From Rhynochetos jubatus (Eukaryota > Chordata > Aves > Eurypygiformes > Rhynochetidae), in assembly GCA_027574665.1 (NCBI GenBank), contig CM050650.1, positions 101,281,086 through 101,345,085 on the forward strand: 64,000 nt of DNA. The letters are read 5' to 3'. Below the pieces are notes generated by a model. The model made no database searches, was not told the DNA's origin, and saw only the letters and a list, made by a program, of their open reading frames with translations. Shown here piece after piece: positions 41,721 to 52,680 of this stretch (positions within the stretch are counted from its first letter, which is position 1; each line of letters opens with the position of its first letter). A program made the position numbers and the translations under genes.

Positions 41721-41969
41721 CTTAATTAATTAAAAAAAAAAAAAAAGAAAACGAGGTTAGAATGAATTCAAATGTCAGCAAACATGACCTTAACTATTTT
41801 TGATGCCGGCCAACTGCACGGCACTGTCTACATGGTGATAAAAAGCGTTGGTTTTGTGGTTGCAGCACTGGGAGTTACAATGCCGACTGCAGTCGGCTAG
41901 TTTAAGTGCGTTTTTTTGTCATTCCATCTGCAAAATTAAGATCTATATTATGCAGCCACTGAGGAGGGA

Positions 41970-42235
41970 GTACACGTGGCCACGTTCAGTCTCCTCCGAG
42001 AGCTCCTGGGAGGAGTGAAGCAGGGGACCCACCGCGCTGGGCCTCGGCCCGGGGGCGGGCCGCCCTGCAGGCAGGCCTTGGCCCTCGCGTTGCTGCCCTG
42101 AGGCCACTGAGGCGTGCCGCCGCCAGGCTGGCCCAGGCGGCTTCTTGCAGAGAAGCCTCAGCTCGGCTGCTCGGCTGCTTCCCTGGCCTCATGTCCGACA
42201 GCTCGTCCTCTTCAGGTCAGTGTTCTGTTTTCTGT
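41970..42235 (+). promoter_or_regulatory. CpG island, candidate promoter
   Basis: A dense cluster of CpG (about 17 by eye in roughly 220 bases) lies in otherwise CpG-poor DNA. It includes CCCGGGGGCGGGCCGCC-type sequence with a GC box (GGGGGCGGGC, 42,051-42,060, Sp1/KLF type). A CACGTG E-box (USF/MYC type) lies at 41,973-41,978. Unmethylated CpG islands mark vertebrate promoters, so this is the best promoter candidate in the window. The direction is suggested by the ATG and splice donor near its right edge. No TATA box is evident. Confidence 0.65.
42191..42215 (+). CDS. Candidate first coding exon (partial), unknown protein
   Basis: At the right edge of the CpG island an ATG at 42,191 opens a frame reading MSDSSSSS. 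It is followed at once by CAG/GTCAGT, a near-consensus 5' splice site with the intron starting at 42,216. The split is after the first base of codon 9. A short, acidic/serine-rich N-terminus, a start inside a CpG island and an immediate donor are what many vertebrate first exons look like. I did not recognise the protein and could not identify a second exon downstream, so the gene identity is unknown. The start choice rests only on position, and the ATG context (CCTCATGT) lacks a purine at -3 and a G at +4. Alternatives are a non-coding first exon or coincidence. Confidence 0.3.
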
Positions 42236-45200
42236 CTGCCTCTCTTGGTTGCTTGATGTGTAACTTAGACTTTCTATTAATTCAGGCACTAGGTGTGAAT
42301 AGGTCAGCGTTCGTACAATGCCAAAGGGCCCGCTGCCCTGGCTTTAGCGATTCTTTTCTGCCTTGCCCATCTCTGTACTGTGTGGGTGGTGAGGTGCAGG
42401 GGTGCTTTTACCTGGGGGCTCATCCCTACCAGAGGTAAAATCCCTCTCAGGTGTGTTTGCTTCTTAAGCCCCGGATGGACACAGGCCCACTGGGACCAGG
42501 CAGGCCACGACAAGCCCTGGGAAGAGGAAGCTAAGCTCTTACTCCTTAGTGGGTGCTGGAGGAGGGAGTCACCTCCACCCAAAAACCAGGAGAGCCGCTG
42601 CTCTTAGGTTGCCATTGTGGTTCTGCATCACTTCTGTTCAAAATGCCTCCATTTACTGCTGAATCCCCGTTGCCTCTGACTGCTTGAAGCCTGTTGGTAG
42701 GCCAGTTCTGTGTCCATTAAACACATACCTTACTGATACGAAATAGTGCAAGTATTTTACTCTGAGTGTCATGTAGTGCTAAGCCTTGCAAGTGTTTATT
42801 ACATCTACACCATTACTTTTACCAGCTAAGCCTGTCATCTCATCAAAGAATTTTCGACAAGACCTGTTTCCAGGAAACTACAGCAGTTATGCATCTAGGC
42901 ACTTTTGAAAACATGCCAGGTACTATCTGAATCTTTGTGCACCACATATCTATAAAATCTGGCTTTCAGTCTCCTATTATAGTAGAGTTTCAGATCTACA
43001 AGCAGTATTTTTATCTTTTTATTGCTGATCATGAAGACCTCTAAAAATCCATTACTTGAAAAACAAAATGAAACTATGATTTAATTACATCAGCATAATA
43101 TAATCACTATTTTAATTATGGATAACCTGCTGGAAGACACGTTAGACAGTTATTGCATTCTATTTATACAATATAAAAGACTGCTGAGGTAACTAATAAG
43201 AAAAAAAACCCCAAACACATAAACACCCCCCCCACCCCCTACCCCCAAACCCCCAGCCTTGTATCATGTTTAGGAAGTGGTTTGGAACTTCCTAAAATTC
43301 TTTTCTATGTGGGTTGACTCTGAACAGATCAGAAGGAAGCATTACTTCTAAAATACCTGTTTAAAAAGTAGATAAGAAAAGTGTACAGTACCTGAAGTTT
43401 ATGAAGTAAGTTATGATGTAGGTCAGCCTGAATTAAACCATCATCTTCAAGGTATTTGACTACATGAATAACTTCAACTTGGTATTTATTTATAGCTTAG
43501 TAACCCTTTAAGTTGCATTTAATTTCTTATCACTCCTGGAATATGTCTTTAATTCCTATTCAGTGACTGATGTATTACAATTCACTGTGTTTGCAAAATG
43601 TATTATTCAGTCTTCCTAGACCAGATTAAAAAAAAAATGTTGGCATCTAACTTCAGAACTACAAAATTGAGACCCACTGTTCAGCCAGCACCTGGTCTTT
43701 GTGGTTTCTGAAAGCTACAGATTGCCCACCTTTTAAGGACTTTCAAAAGCTGCAGCACAGCCTCAGAAGTGTCCGGTGGGTTCAGAAGTGTGGTAGGAAG
43801 ACCATTTGAGACCCAGAAAATATTTTTTGGGGGCTTCCATTTACAAACATGAGATACTGCACAGTAACAAGGCGGTGTTCAAAGACAACTGCACTTTTAA
43901 TTATGTTCCTTTCTTCTAAAGCAAAGCACTCCTAGCCATAGAATTCTGTGTAATAATTTTGTATAAATGGCATTGGAGGATGTAAGAGGCATTTTCCTCC
44001 ACAGTCTGAAGTGGTTCAAACTCCGATTTCTCAGCTTCTAGGACACTTATGCAGAGAAAAAAGAGGCAAGAAGGAGCAGCCTGATGGTTAGGATACTCAC
44101 TGAATGCTGGGTCTCATCCTTCCTGACGTCCTCCCTTATGAAGCTGATATTAAACATTCATTGCATAAAATGTAGAAATGGACCTTGAAACAGGATTGGG
44201 ACCAATAGCAACCTCACTTCCCCTCTAGCTGTGTCTGAAAAGAGACTAGTGAGTACTGTAAAAGAAAGGATCTCTTTGCCTCATCTGGCAGGCCCGCTTG
44301 TGCATTTCCTATCTGGGAACAAAGTATCTAAATGTTAAAACTGTTCTGTATGAACAGAAAAAACAGTCTCCTGTGCAGTTCATACACGTACACTCCTGTT
44401 TTTTTGTTAAGCAAATAGTGCACTTTGTAATAGTATTTTCCTAAGAATCAGTTCTCTTTCAGTCCTTAGGTCTTTAAAAAGGATGAAAAATGTTTCTTGT
44501 CGTTGAAGCCTCTTCTAGTGAAAAGAATTCTTACTAGGCTTTGTAAGTAACAGGTTCCCCATTGTAGCACTAAATGTGCTTATTTTGTGTGTGGCTTTCC
44601 CCTGCAACAAATGCCCATCTCCCCTGTAACAGCTCATGGTTCTTGCCAGGCATATTTATACACTTGATTTCCAAATACTTCCTGGGGATTTCATCATGCA
44701 AGACTTTTAGAATATTTTCAGCATAAATTTAGCATAACCTAGAGCTCTCCTTTTTCTATTGACATAGCACCAGCTGATTTGGAAGAATGTAATTGATAAG
44801 AGGGGTTTGCAGCTACTAAAATGAAGTGGTTGTAAATCTGACTTTTCATTGCTGCTTTCTATTTTTGTTGCCTAAGATCTCCTTTGGAAAAGTCACGTTT
44901 TTACCAAATAAAATACCTTCATTAAATTTTTTTTACAGAGAGTCTAGGTGTATTTAAACCATATGGGTACTGGGGATGAAAAATGTCAGGTTTGCAGCCA
45001 ATTAGTTTTAATGCCTGCAAGTACAACCACTTTTTAATTTCCTTTATACATTTCAGACTCTGAAAATTCCCATAGGGAGGACAAATCTACTTTAATCAAT
45101 AGATACAAAACAGCAGAAAAAATCATTACCACCTGCTGCTATTCCATCAGTTTCATATCCTTCCTTAGGAGACTTGAGTGTCCAACCTAGAGGTTTCTAG

Positions 45201-47400
45201 CCAGTTCTGATACAGCTTTCATTTTAGTTTTCCGGTTTTCACTCTGTAATAGCCAAAACAACCCCTTTTGCCTGACAAGGTATTTGTAAACTTAGATCTT
45301 TCTCATTATTCACTGGGTTTGGACTCTCTTATTCCTATAGTTCGCTGGAGGCAGCCTATCTTCTTCAGAAAGCTTTTCCTACATACCATTTCTAGCTTGC
45401 CTTATGTTACTGATATCCATCCTTTGGCAACTCACTGCCTATGTCAGCCATGACTGTACTGTGGGAGAAAAGATGAAATACCAACATGAGATGTGGAAAG
45501 GAAGCATCTGATATGGCAGTGTTAGAGCTTGACAAGAGTAGTTTTTATTTTTTCACTTATTATCTCCGTTTTCCAGAGTGTCCGTCATCATTTGTTGATC
45601 ATTAGTTGGCTAATTTAGGACTTAATTGTGCTTGAACGGAGGTTTTGGACAGAGAAGAGTTGTGTTAACATGATGCAGTAAGAATCAATAAATCCTGCAT
45701 TTCTGTGGTGTATCCGCTCAAAGCTTCCTTTTTTAAGAAAACCTGTTGACCTCCCTGTGATGTTCTCTACTTCTGGGGGAAGAAATGGCAGCAGTCATTG
45801 CTTCAAACCTTTCCCACCCCTTCAGTCTTTATTTGAAGGAGTGGGGGTTGCATATTGATAGTTATAATCTCTTCTTGTGGCATAAGGAAGGCTGAGTTGT
45901 AAAAAGTAAGCACTTTTGTAATGCTGATAGAGAGAGGAGAAAATAATTTCACCCTGTCCTCTGGTCAAGCTCTCTTAAGCCCACAAAAGAAAATTACTGC
46001 TATCTGTCACTTAAATTTTAAATGGACCCTGAAATCACAGGTGAGGAACAGTTAGTGTGGTTGAAGGTTGGTGGAATAAGGGTGCTTTTGAACCTGTAGC
46101 ACATAATGCATATTGTTATCTTTGTTTAGGTACATGTATTTAGTATCTGGATACTAAAATGATGAACATTTATAATATATGCTACATAGCCTGTAAAAAA
46201 GGTGCAAATCCTCTATTTTTCCTTCTTCAATACAATTGTCTGCAAAAACTTAGAGTTTTCCTGACCTTTAGACCTCTTTGGTGTCTAAAATTATAGGGAA
46301 CAGTTATTTTGATGAAAACACATGGATAATTTCCTCTAAAGAAAAGCATTTGTTATGTACAATATATGCCATCTGATAGTGCTCTAATTTTGGTGAAATA
46401 TGTTTAAACTAAAAATTGAAAAAACCCCTTACATATACCTGATTAACAGTGGAACAAATGGTTTTGCTACACATGCATGGGTTCCTGTGTAAAGGTTGGC
46501 CTTTTTGTACAACTGGAGGGCAATAGTTCTCATTAGCTTTAGAGAGCAGAGCAACCCTTTTTAAACATAATAAGCATCTCTTCCAGAAAGAAATGCTTGC
46601 TCCTGGAATAAAAATGAATATTAGGCTATTAGTGTACTGGCAAGCTAAATATCTAAAAGAAAAACCCATCCAGCTCAAAATAGCAAGCAAGAATTCTTTA
46701 AATTGGCAGGAAAGAAAAAAATGTCTAGTTTGGGTGAAATAGATATTGAAAAAGCTCAATGAATCCTATGGCTGAATGAACTGTATTTTGATTTACATTT
46801 AAGATTCTCTTGGATCTTCACTGAGTGCCTTCACATCACTTCTTCTCAAGGACCAGAAAGATAACACAGAATCTCTTTTTTCTGTTAAGACATACTGTTT
46901 GGAAATAAATTAGAAAGGCCTGAAAGGAAGAATATATCTGTATGCATTGTGCAATCATTAATTGTGAGAGGAGGAAGATGAATGAACCAAAACAAAGATA
47001 TATTTTTGAAGATGTTAAATCAGTAGTGTGCAGAAGGGGCAATTAGTAGTATTTTCCTAAGAGCAATTTAGATTAAATTGCTGCTCTATGCTATTTTTGT
47101 TACGTGCCTGAGCTGTCTCTAAAGCAGTTTTAAGACAGCATATATTCTGTTAGCCTGCATTTTTGAAACCATGGTAGAGAAAGGAAAAAGACTGTAGCCT
47201 GTTGCAGGCGTAACACTAAACATTCATGTGCTATTAATAGATTAAGTGGGCAGGAATTTCCTACCCACTGCAGTTTTTCTCTATTTTATTGTTTCCAGTG
47301 GTTGTTAATTTGTATTTTATGACATTTAGTAATATATGCTTCCAATAACAGGAAAATAAGATTTATTTTTCTTTTTAGACAGAATCAGTGTTGGTTTATG
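42216..47400. other. Non-coding sequence, possibly intron 1 of a plus-strand gene
   Basis: If the candidate exon at 42,191 is real, this is intron. No second exon is recognised. A C-rich tract lies at 43,226-43,254. The minus frame at 46,409-46,759 (116 codons) is hydrophobic and Cys/Phe-rich with no recognised domain and is probably chance. Confidence 0.45.
43226..43254 (-). other. C-rich tract, minus-strand G-quadruplex candidate
   Basis: Runs of 8, 5, 5 and 5 C are separated by A, TA and AAA. On the minus strand this gives four G runs with loops of one to three bases, fitting the quadruplex rule. An A-rich segment precedes it at 43,200-43,225. Confidence 0.75.
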
Positions 47401-50400
47401 AGCTAAACATCTCAGCAAAATTTCCCTCTTGTCTCTGTGTTCTAGGTCTCTTATCACATTCAATGCCATTCTGTTGAGCATTATCTTCGATAAACCCAGC
47501 TTTTTCTTTGCTACAATGAAAGCTCTGTGCTCAGAATGCGTGAGGTTCTTAAGGATGGCCCATGCCTTTGGTCTTCCATGTGCCTATTTGCAGCTGGAGC
47601 TCGTTCATTGGAATATCTATGCCACCATATTCAGAATATTACACAACAGACATTAAGGTTTAAAGTCTTATCTTCTGCATGGGCAGGAAATGGTAATGGT
47701 CGTCTATACTAAATTCACTTCCACTAGTCCCTCTTACTGCTTTGTGATGTTACATCTGCAGTCCTGCCTAGACCGATGAACACCACCTGTTTACCAAGGC
47801 TAGAGACCTTGCATTTGATAGTATTCTTGTGTACCTCTCCATTCTGATTCATCAAAAGGGTTTAGCAAGTTGTTGGTAGAATGCCATTACCTGGTTTCTT
47901 TCTTCCTTTTCAGAAAGATGTGACTGGCATGATGACCACCCATCAAAACCTGTCTCATGTTGAAATAGCTTCCATGCTATGAATTCGTAAAGCCATTGCA
48001 CTGTCAGTGCTGCTCAAATCCAGTCGGGCGATCTTCTTATCAAGGTCATTGATGGCATAAGAGATGACCAGTGTTTGAGACTGAGCATAGTACAAGGCTG
48101 AGTTGTTCTCAATGTAATGTCAATATTTCCTTGACTGGGAAAGGTTTGGCTAAATTCAAGTTATTAGAACCTCTGTGTTGCTAAATATGTTGGAAAAGTA
48201 GTGGCTTCAGGCTAGATCCTCAAAAACTATAGACATTTACATGGGTCTGTTGAAAAGGCAATTGCAGGGCTAAAAGTATACCTGGAAATCTACCAAACCT
48301 TGAGTGCTTTCAGTTCTCAAAACAAAGACCACACACATCTATCTTAGGAAGATGTTTGGAAGCCCCAAAACACAAGAGATGTGGGTTTTTACAGGTTACT
48401 ACTGGCACCACTGCCCACACGAGCTCATTAAGAGTTTGGAAATGTCTAACCCTGCAAATTGCATTTGCGAACCTGGTTGCCCCATGCAGAACTACAGTTC
48501 TGCTACTTGGACTACATGTTCAAGTTTCTTTATGGATTCAGTCATTGATTTCCTTTATGCCTTAAGGAAACGTTTTGATTCCTTTTAAACAGTTTTAAGT
48601 AGTGGAGGAGGGAAAGCACAGGTGGTTTCCTTTTCTTGATAAACTTCACAATGCAAGCAATGGTGGAGGAATTGGACAACGTTAGGGATAAATAATGGTC
48701 TAACTTTGGTATCTGAGAGCTCTGCAGTAAAGAAAACCTGCCCATATGCACTGGGGGTGGAGAGAGAAGGTTTTATAACAGATTTAAAATTAGAAAACAA
48801 AATGGCCTGATTAACAGCAGTAGGAAGAGTTCTGCAGAGGATGAGGGGAGAAATTAACAGATGACATTCAAAGGCAGCTGTGAAGTATGAGAAGCTGCAG
48901 CACGCGGAGGTAGTCAAATCTAGCAGTACAGAGAGTTCTGAATGATCTGTAATGCTGGAATAAATCAGACAGTCTGAGTGGGGGGGATCTTTCAAGTGGT
49001 GGATCATCTCTAAAAGGTCGATCACCTCTGTTTAGACAGATGGTAAACCAGTAGATTCCATCCTAAGCTAGAGCAATATACTAGTATTAGAAGCAAGTGT
49101 TATGTAGGGGATGTGTGCAAAGATATTTCAAGCAAACTGACGATTTTAGCATGCACTGGACTATTTTGGAAACAGAGTGAGGGCCCCCCCCCTCCCCTCC
49201 GTTTTATACTTCAGAAAGCAAACGTAATTTAGCTATTGCTATCTCCATCTGAGAATGTATCTCTTCATATCTTCCACTTACCTTGAAATAAGGGAAGGAT
49301 AGAGACTCTTGACAAATGTGCTCTCAAATAGCTAGATTCTGGAAACGTGGTGCAGGGAGTATGGAGAGGCTGTGTAGCAGAGCTGAGTTAAAGAAATGCT
49401 TGATGCATTAGTCAGGATCCTTATGGAGGCTTTTCCCCAAGAAACTTTCCAGTAAAGATCCCCTACAGTGATAATGTGGACTGCACCCTTTCCTTTTGTT
49501 GCCCTGGACCTACTCTCACTGTCAACAGCACAAAGAGGCAACACCTCCAAGCATGCCCATCTCCAGAAAAGGTTGTGGGAGGAAAGTTGCAGGTGATTAG
49601 GAGCCAGAACAGAACGTACACAGACACTACAAATTCCTCTCCATTTCTAAATAGATGATGGCTTTCAGTGGATAGACCCCCTACCGATAAATTCTGTCTT
49701 TATAGCAGAACAATAGAAAGAACAGTATTTTTCTGTGGTAGACCAGAGTCTGGCTTAGTGACCTGTTCTGATGTATGTGGTTGAACAGTCTGCCTCTCTG
49801 AAGGGAAGTTTTCTCTGCTAATGACAGGAAAAGTCATAGTTTTCTTCATTATAGGTATGACTGAGTAAAACAAGAACCTAGATCACTCATTAGAGATTAC
49901 AGACACTACTATGAAATTACATCTGCTCTTTATTTCCTCCAAGGCAACCATATCTGACACCTAAATATGGACCCATTCTGATCAATTTTCTTGGTCCTGA
50001 GCATATTACTCCTTGATATTCAGTATCATTTCTTTTTGATTCATAAAGAAATGGCCATTGCAATTACTTTGGCTATGAAATTAAAATTATATTCATCCAT
50101 CCATTTCTTCCTCACCTCCCATTCCTTTTCTTCCTCTCTCTTCTCCATGGTAACATCTAAATTTCATATGTGAACACTGATACAACTTGATTAAGAATTT
50201 AGAAGCTCTTTTTGCCCCCAAGTTACCTGAAGAAACAATTCATTTGGTACAGATTCATGAAGGGATATGGACTTAATTTCAACCAAGACTGGTAAATAAC
50301 TGATCTCAAGGCTGAATAAAAACTCTGATAGATTTTACACAGTTTGTCTAGTTTTGCTTTTCTTTTGCTTTTAACCTGTGTTAAAACAAAATATGAGAGG

Positions 50401-52420
50401 CACAATGAATTTGTGGAGAATAAAGTCAAAAATTAAGTGCTTCCCTATGCATTTTTTCATGGAAGGTGCTTTTAATTGCTGTTCACTAACTCCATCTTTC
50501 ATTCTAATGCATTTAGAAAGTGCATTTTCTGCAGTGCATTTACACAACTGTCACTCTATTTTATGATTCACACTATTATTTTCTGAAGAATCAATAGAAT
50601 ACTAGTGTTTACCTTTGAGTATCCCAATATTTTCAGTTTATATTGTGACGGTATTTTTTCATTTGGACCTTTTCTTCATCAGATACCCTCAAAGTTCAAC
50701 TCATGATCAGGGGTTCAGTTGTATATATTAAGTAATTGTTGAGCCCATCTAACCTTCTGATTTAATTTATTAACTGATAATCAGAGCAATTCTTATGTGG
50801 CTTAACATACTTGGTTGAGATAGGTTGCTCAATTCTTCAGTAATTTAAAGGTTTCATTATTTAAATGAAAACTGGTTTAATGCCAGTAACTTTTATAAGA
50901 ATGCTCACATAAAGCATAATTACTTTGTGTGTTAATATCGTTCCATACCTTTGGCAAAGATGCTTTTCATTGTGCACATGTAACTTTGGCTTGTCAGCTG
51001 CCACCTCAGTTGTTCTTTTTTGGTTTTGTATGTTGTTCAGATATATTCTGTAGGCATTAATATGCTGCTGTCGGTAAACCTTGTGTTTGAACATTTTGAA
51101 GATTTTTTTTATTACCTGTAGTAGGAAACAACACTTAGTTACTTTTATGAAGCAGCCTCTTAAAGAGTCATTTTAGAAATGGTGACTTTTTCAGATAGCC
51201 TGTCATTCTTTGTATTTTTCAGAAGAATTCTTTTTATGACTACAGTTTCTTTTTAATTTTTTAGTTTTCCATGATAAAAGGGTGCAGAGGAGTTTGGCAG
51301 CAGAACATGTCATGTCTTATGCCTCATTCGACTCAACTGATGTTTTTGACTAGTTTAACTGGTTGTTTTTAGGCCTTCTGGCTCAGGTTTTCTGACGTTT
51401 CTCTGGTATGTGGCCCTTTGTTCCTGAGTTTTAGTGCTTGAACCAATTGGAGCTAAGAAAACATGCTGACAACATTAGAGATGAGAATGATTGTAAGCCA
51501 GCTCTGTAACTCCCTGGGACGGAATTGTGGCTGTTGTCCTTCAGAGTCTTAATTTCTATAATACATGTGAATGTCAGCATAGTACTGAATGTTTTCACTA
51601 AAAACTAAAAAGCACATGAGGAGATAAACCGATACAATCTATTGTCTACATCTACTCAGAACTCAGTGAGAACTGAAGGACGTGTATGTAACGTGGTAAT
51701 GCGTTTAAGCATAAGGAGTATGTAGCACGTACACATATAATTTGCTTAGCCATCGTGATGAAGACAACAAGGTGTTTGGAGGGAGCTTTATTACATAATA
51801 TGCATCTTTATAATTTGATAATGTTTTCTCTGCAGAATATTAATCAATACTCCAGACATCAGTATTCCAGTACTCCATAGTAATGACCTCCACGCATCGA
51901 TTCTCTGAACATCAATTTCTCATATTTGCTGTAAATGCTGTTTTCAGATGATTGCATTTAGCACAGCTGTTAGCAACATGATTGTAACGTAGCGATTCTG
52001 TCATTTTTGAAGAGGTAAATCCATACCTCAGTCATGGATGACATGGAAGTTTTTTCTGGAAGCGATCTTCCCTGTGTCTGGTGACAGCTGGGCTGTTGCC
52101 CACCCGCAGTACTTACTCAACAGTCACCCCTATTTCCCAGCTTGCCATCGGCTCAAGCTGAACTGAATTTACTGTCTACTTTTTCCTTCCTACCTCATTT
52201 ATTTTCTATTATTTTGTGAAACTGCTTAGGATATATTTTACCGCCTTCGGGTGGCATTTCTGTAGCTCATAGTTATTCAAGTAGAAATCCTTCATCAAAG
52301 GTGACAGCAACCGTCAGGTATGAATAGAGAATTCTTGCTGGGGAAACAAGCGAGCTGGAGCAAAACCCCTCCGTTTTTGGATGAGGTATGAATTTGGATC
52401 ACCAGCCCACGTTAATCCCT
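47401..52420. other. Non-coding sequence with a few longer chance-like frames
   Basis: No gene is confirmed. A 54-codon minus stretch at 47,955-48,119 has balanced, protein-like composition, and the longest minus frame away from the heptamer array is 48,585-49,025 (146 codons). A C-rich run lies at 49,184-49,200. A pyrimidine tract ending in CTAG just before 47,446 resembles a 3' splice site. There is no paired donor or recognised exon. Confidence 0.45.
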
Positions 52421-52424
52421 GAAT

Positions 52425-52680
52425 GCGAAAGTCAGGGCTGAAGTGGAGGCCAACTGGGAGCGGGAGGGCGTTATTGCCCGCCGGCTCCCGCCGTGCTCCC
52501 GCCAGCGCTCCGTGCCTGCGCCCCGGGCGCGGGGCCCGGTGCGGCCGGTGCGGCCGGTGCGGCCGGTGCGGCGCCGGCTCCTGCCCGCCTTGGGCGGTAG
52601 ATGGTGCTAGATGAGAAGTGAAGGTGCGGCTCGGAGCGCTTCCTCGGTCAGAAGCTGCAGCTCAAACCCAGGCTAAAATA
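52425..52680. promoter_or_regulatory. CpG island with 9-base GC-rich tandem repeat, candidate promoter
   Basis: This is the second dense CpG cluster. CpG-rich words such as CCCGCCGGCTCCCGCCG and GCGCCCCGGGCGCGGGGCCC are followed by the tandem repeat and CTCGGAGCGCTTCCTCGG. It stands out sharply from AT-rich flanks, as vertebrate promoters do. The plus strand has a 63-codon frame (52,423-52,614) made Arg/Gly/Cys-rich by the composition. I see no convincing coding exon, so it could drive a gene outside the window, a non-coding RNA or an alternative promoter. Direction is not determined. Confidence 0.6.
52536..52571 (+). repeat. Four perfect copies of CCGGTGCGG
   Basis: The 9-base unit CCGGTGCGG is repeated four times without a mismatch and runs into CGCCGG. 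The unit is a multiple of three, so a frame read through it repeats Arg-Cys-Gly. Each copy adds two CpG. Such short GC-rich repeats are often length-variable. Confidence 0.95.

Noticed and set aside
41986-42192. 68-codon minus frame in the CpG island
   Set aside because: It is Ala/Arg/Pro-rich, as expected from GC-rich DNA read in any frame; no splice site or known motif.
46409-46759. 116-codon minus frame with hydrophobic segments
   Set aside because: Phe/Ile/Leu richness follows from T-rich DNA; no family match was recognised and no gene context is present.
47429-47656. 75-codon plus frame after a splice-acceptor-like pyrimidine tract
   Set aside because: No recognised domain and no paired donor; retained only as an unexplained acceptor-like motif.
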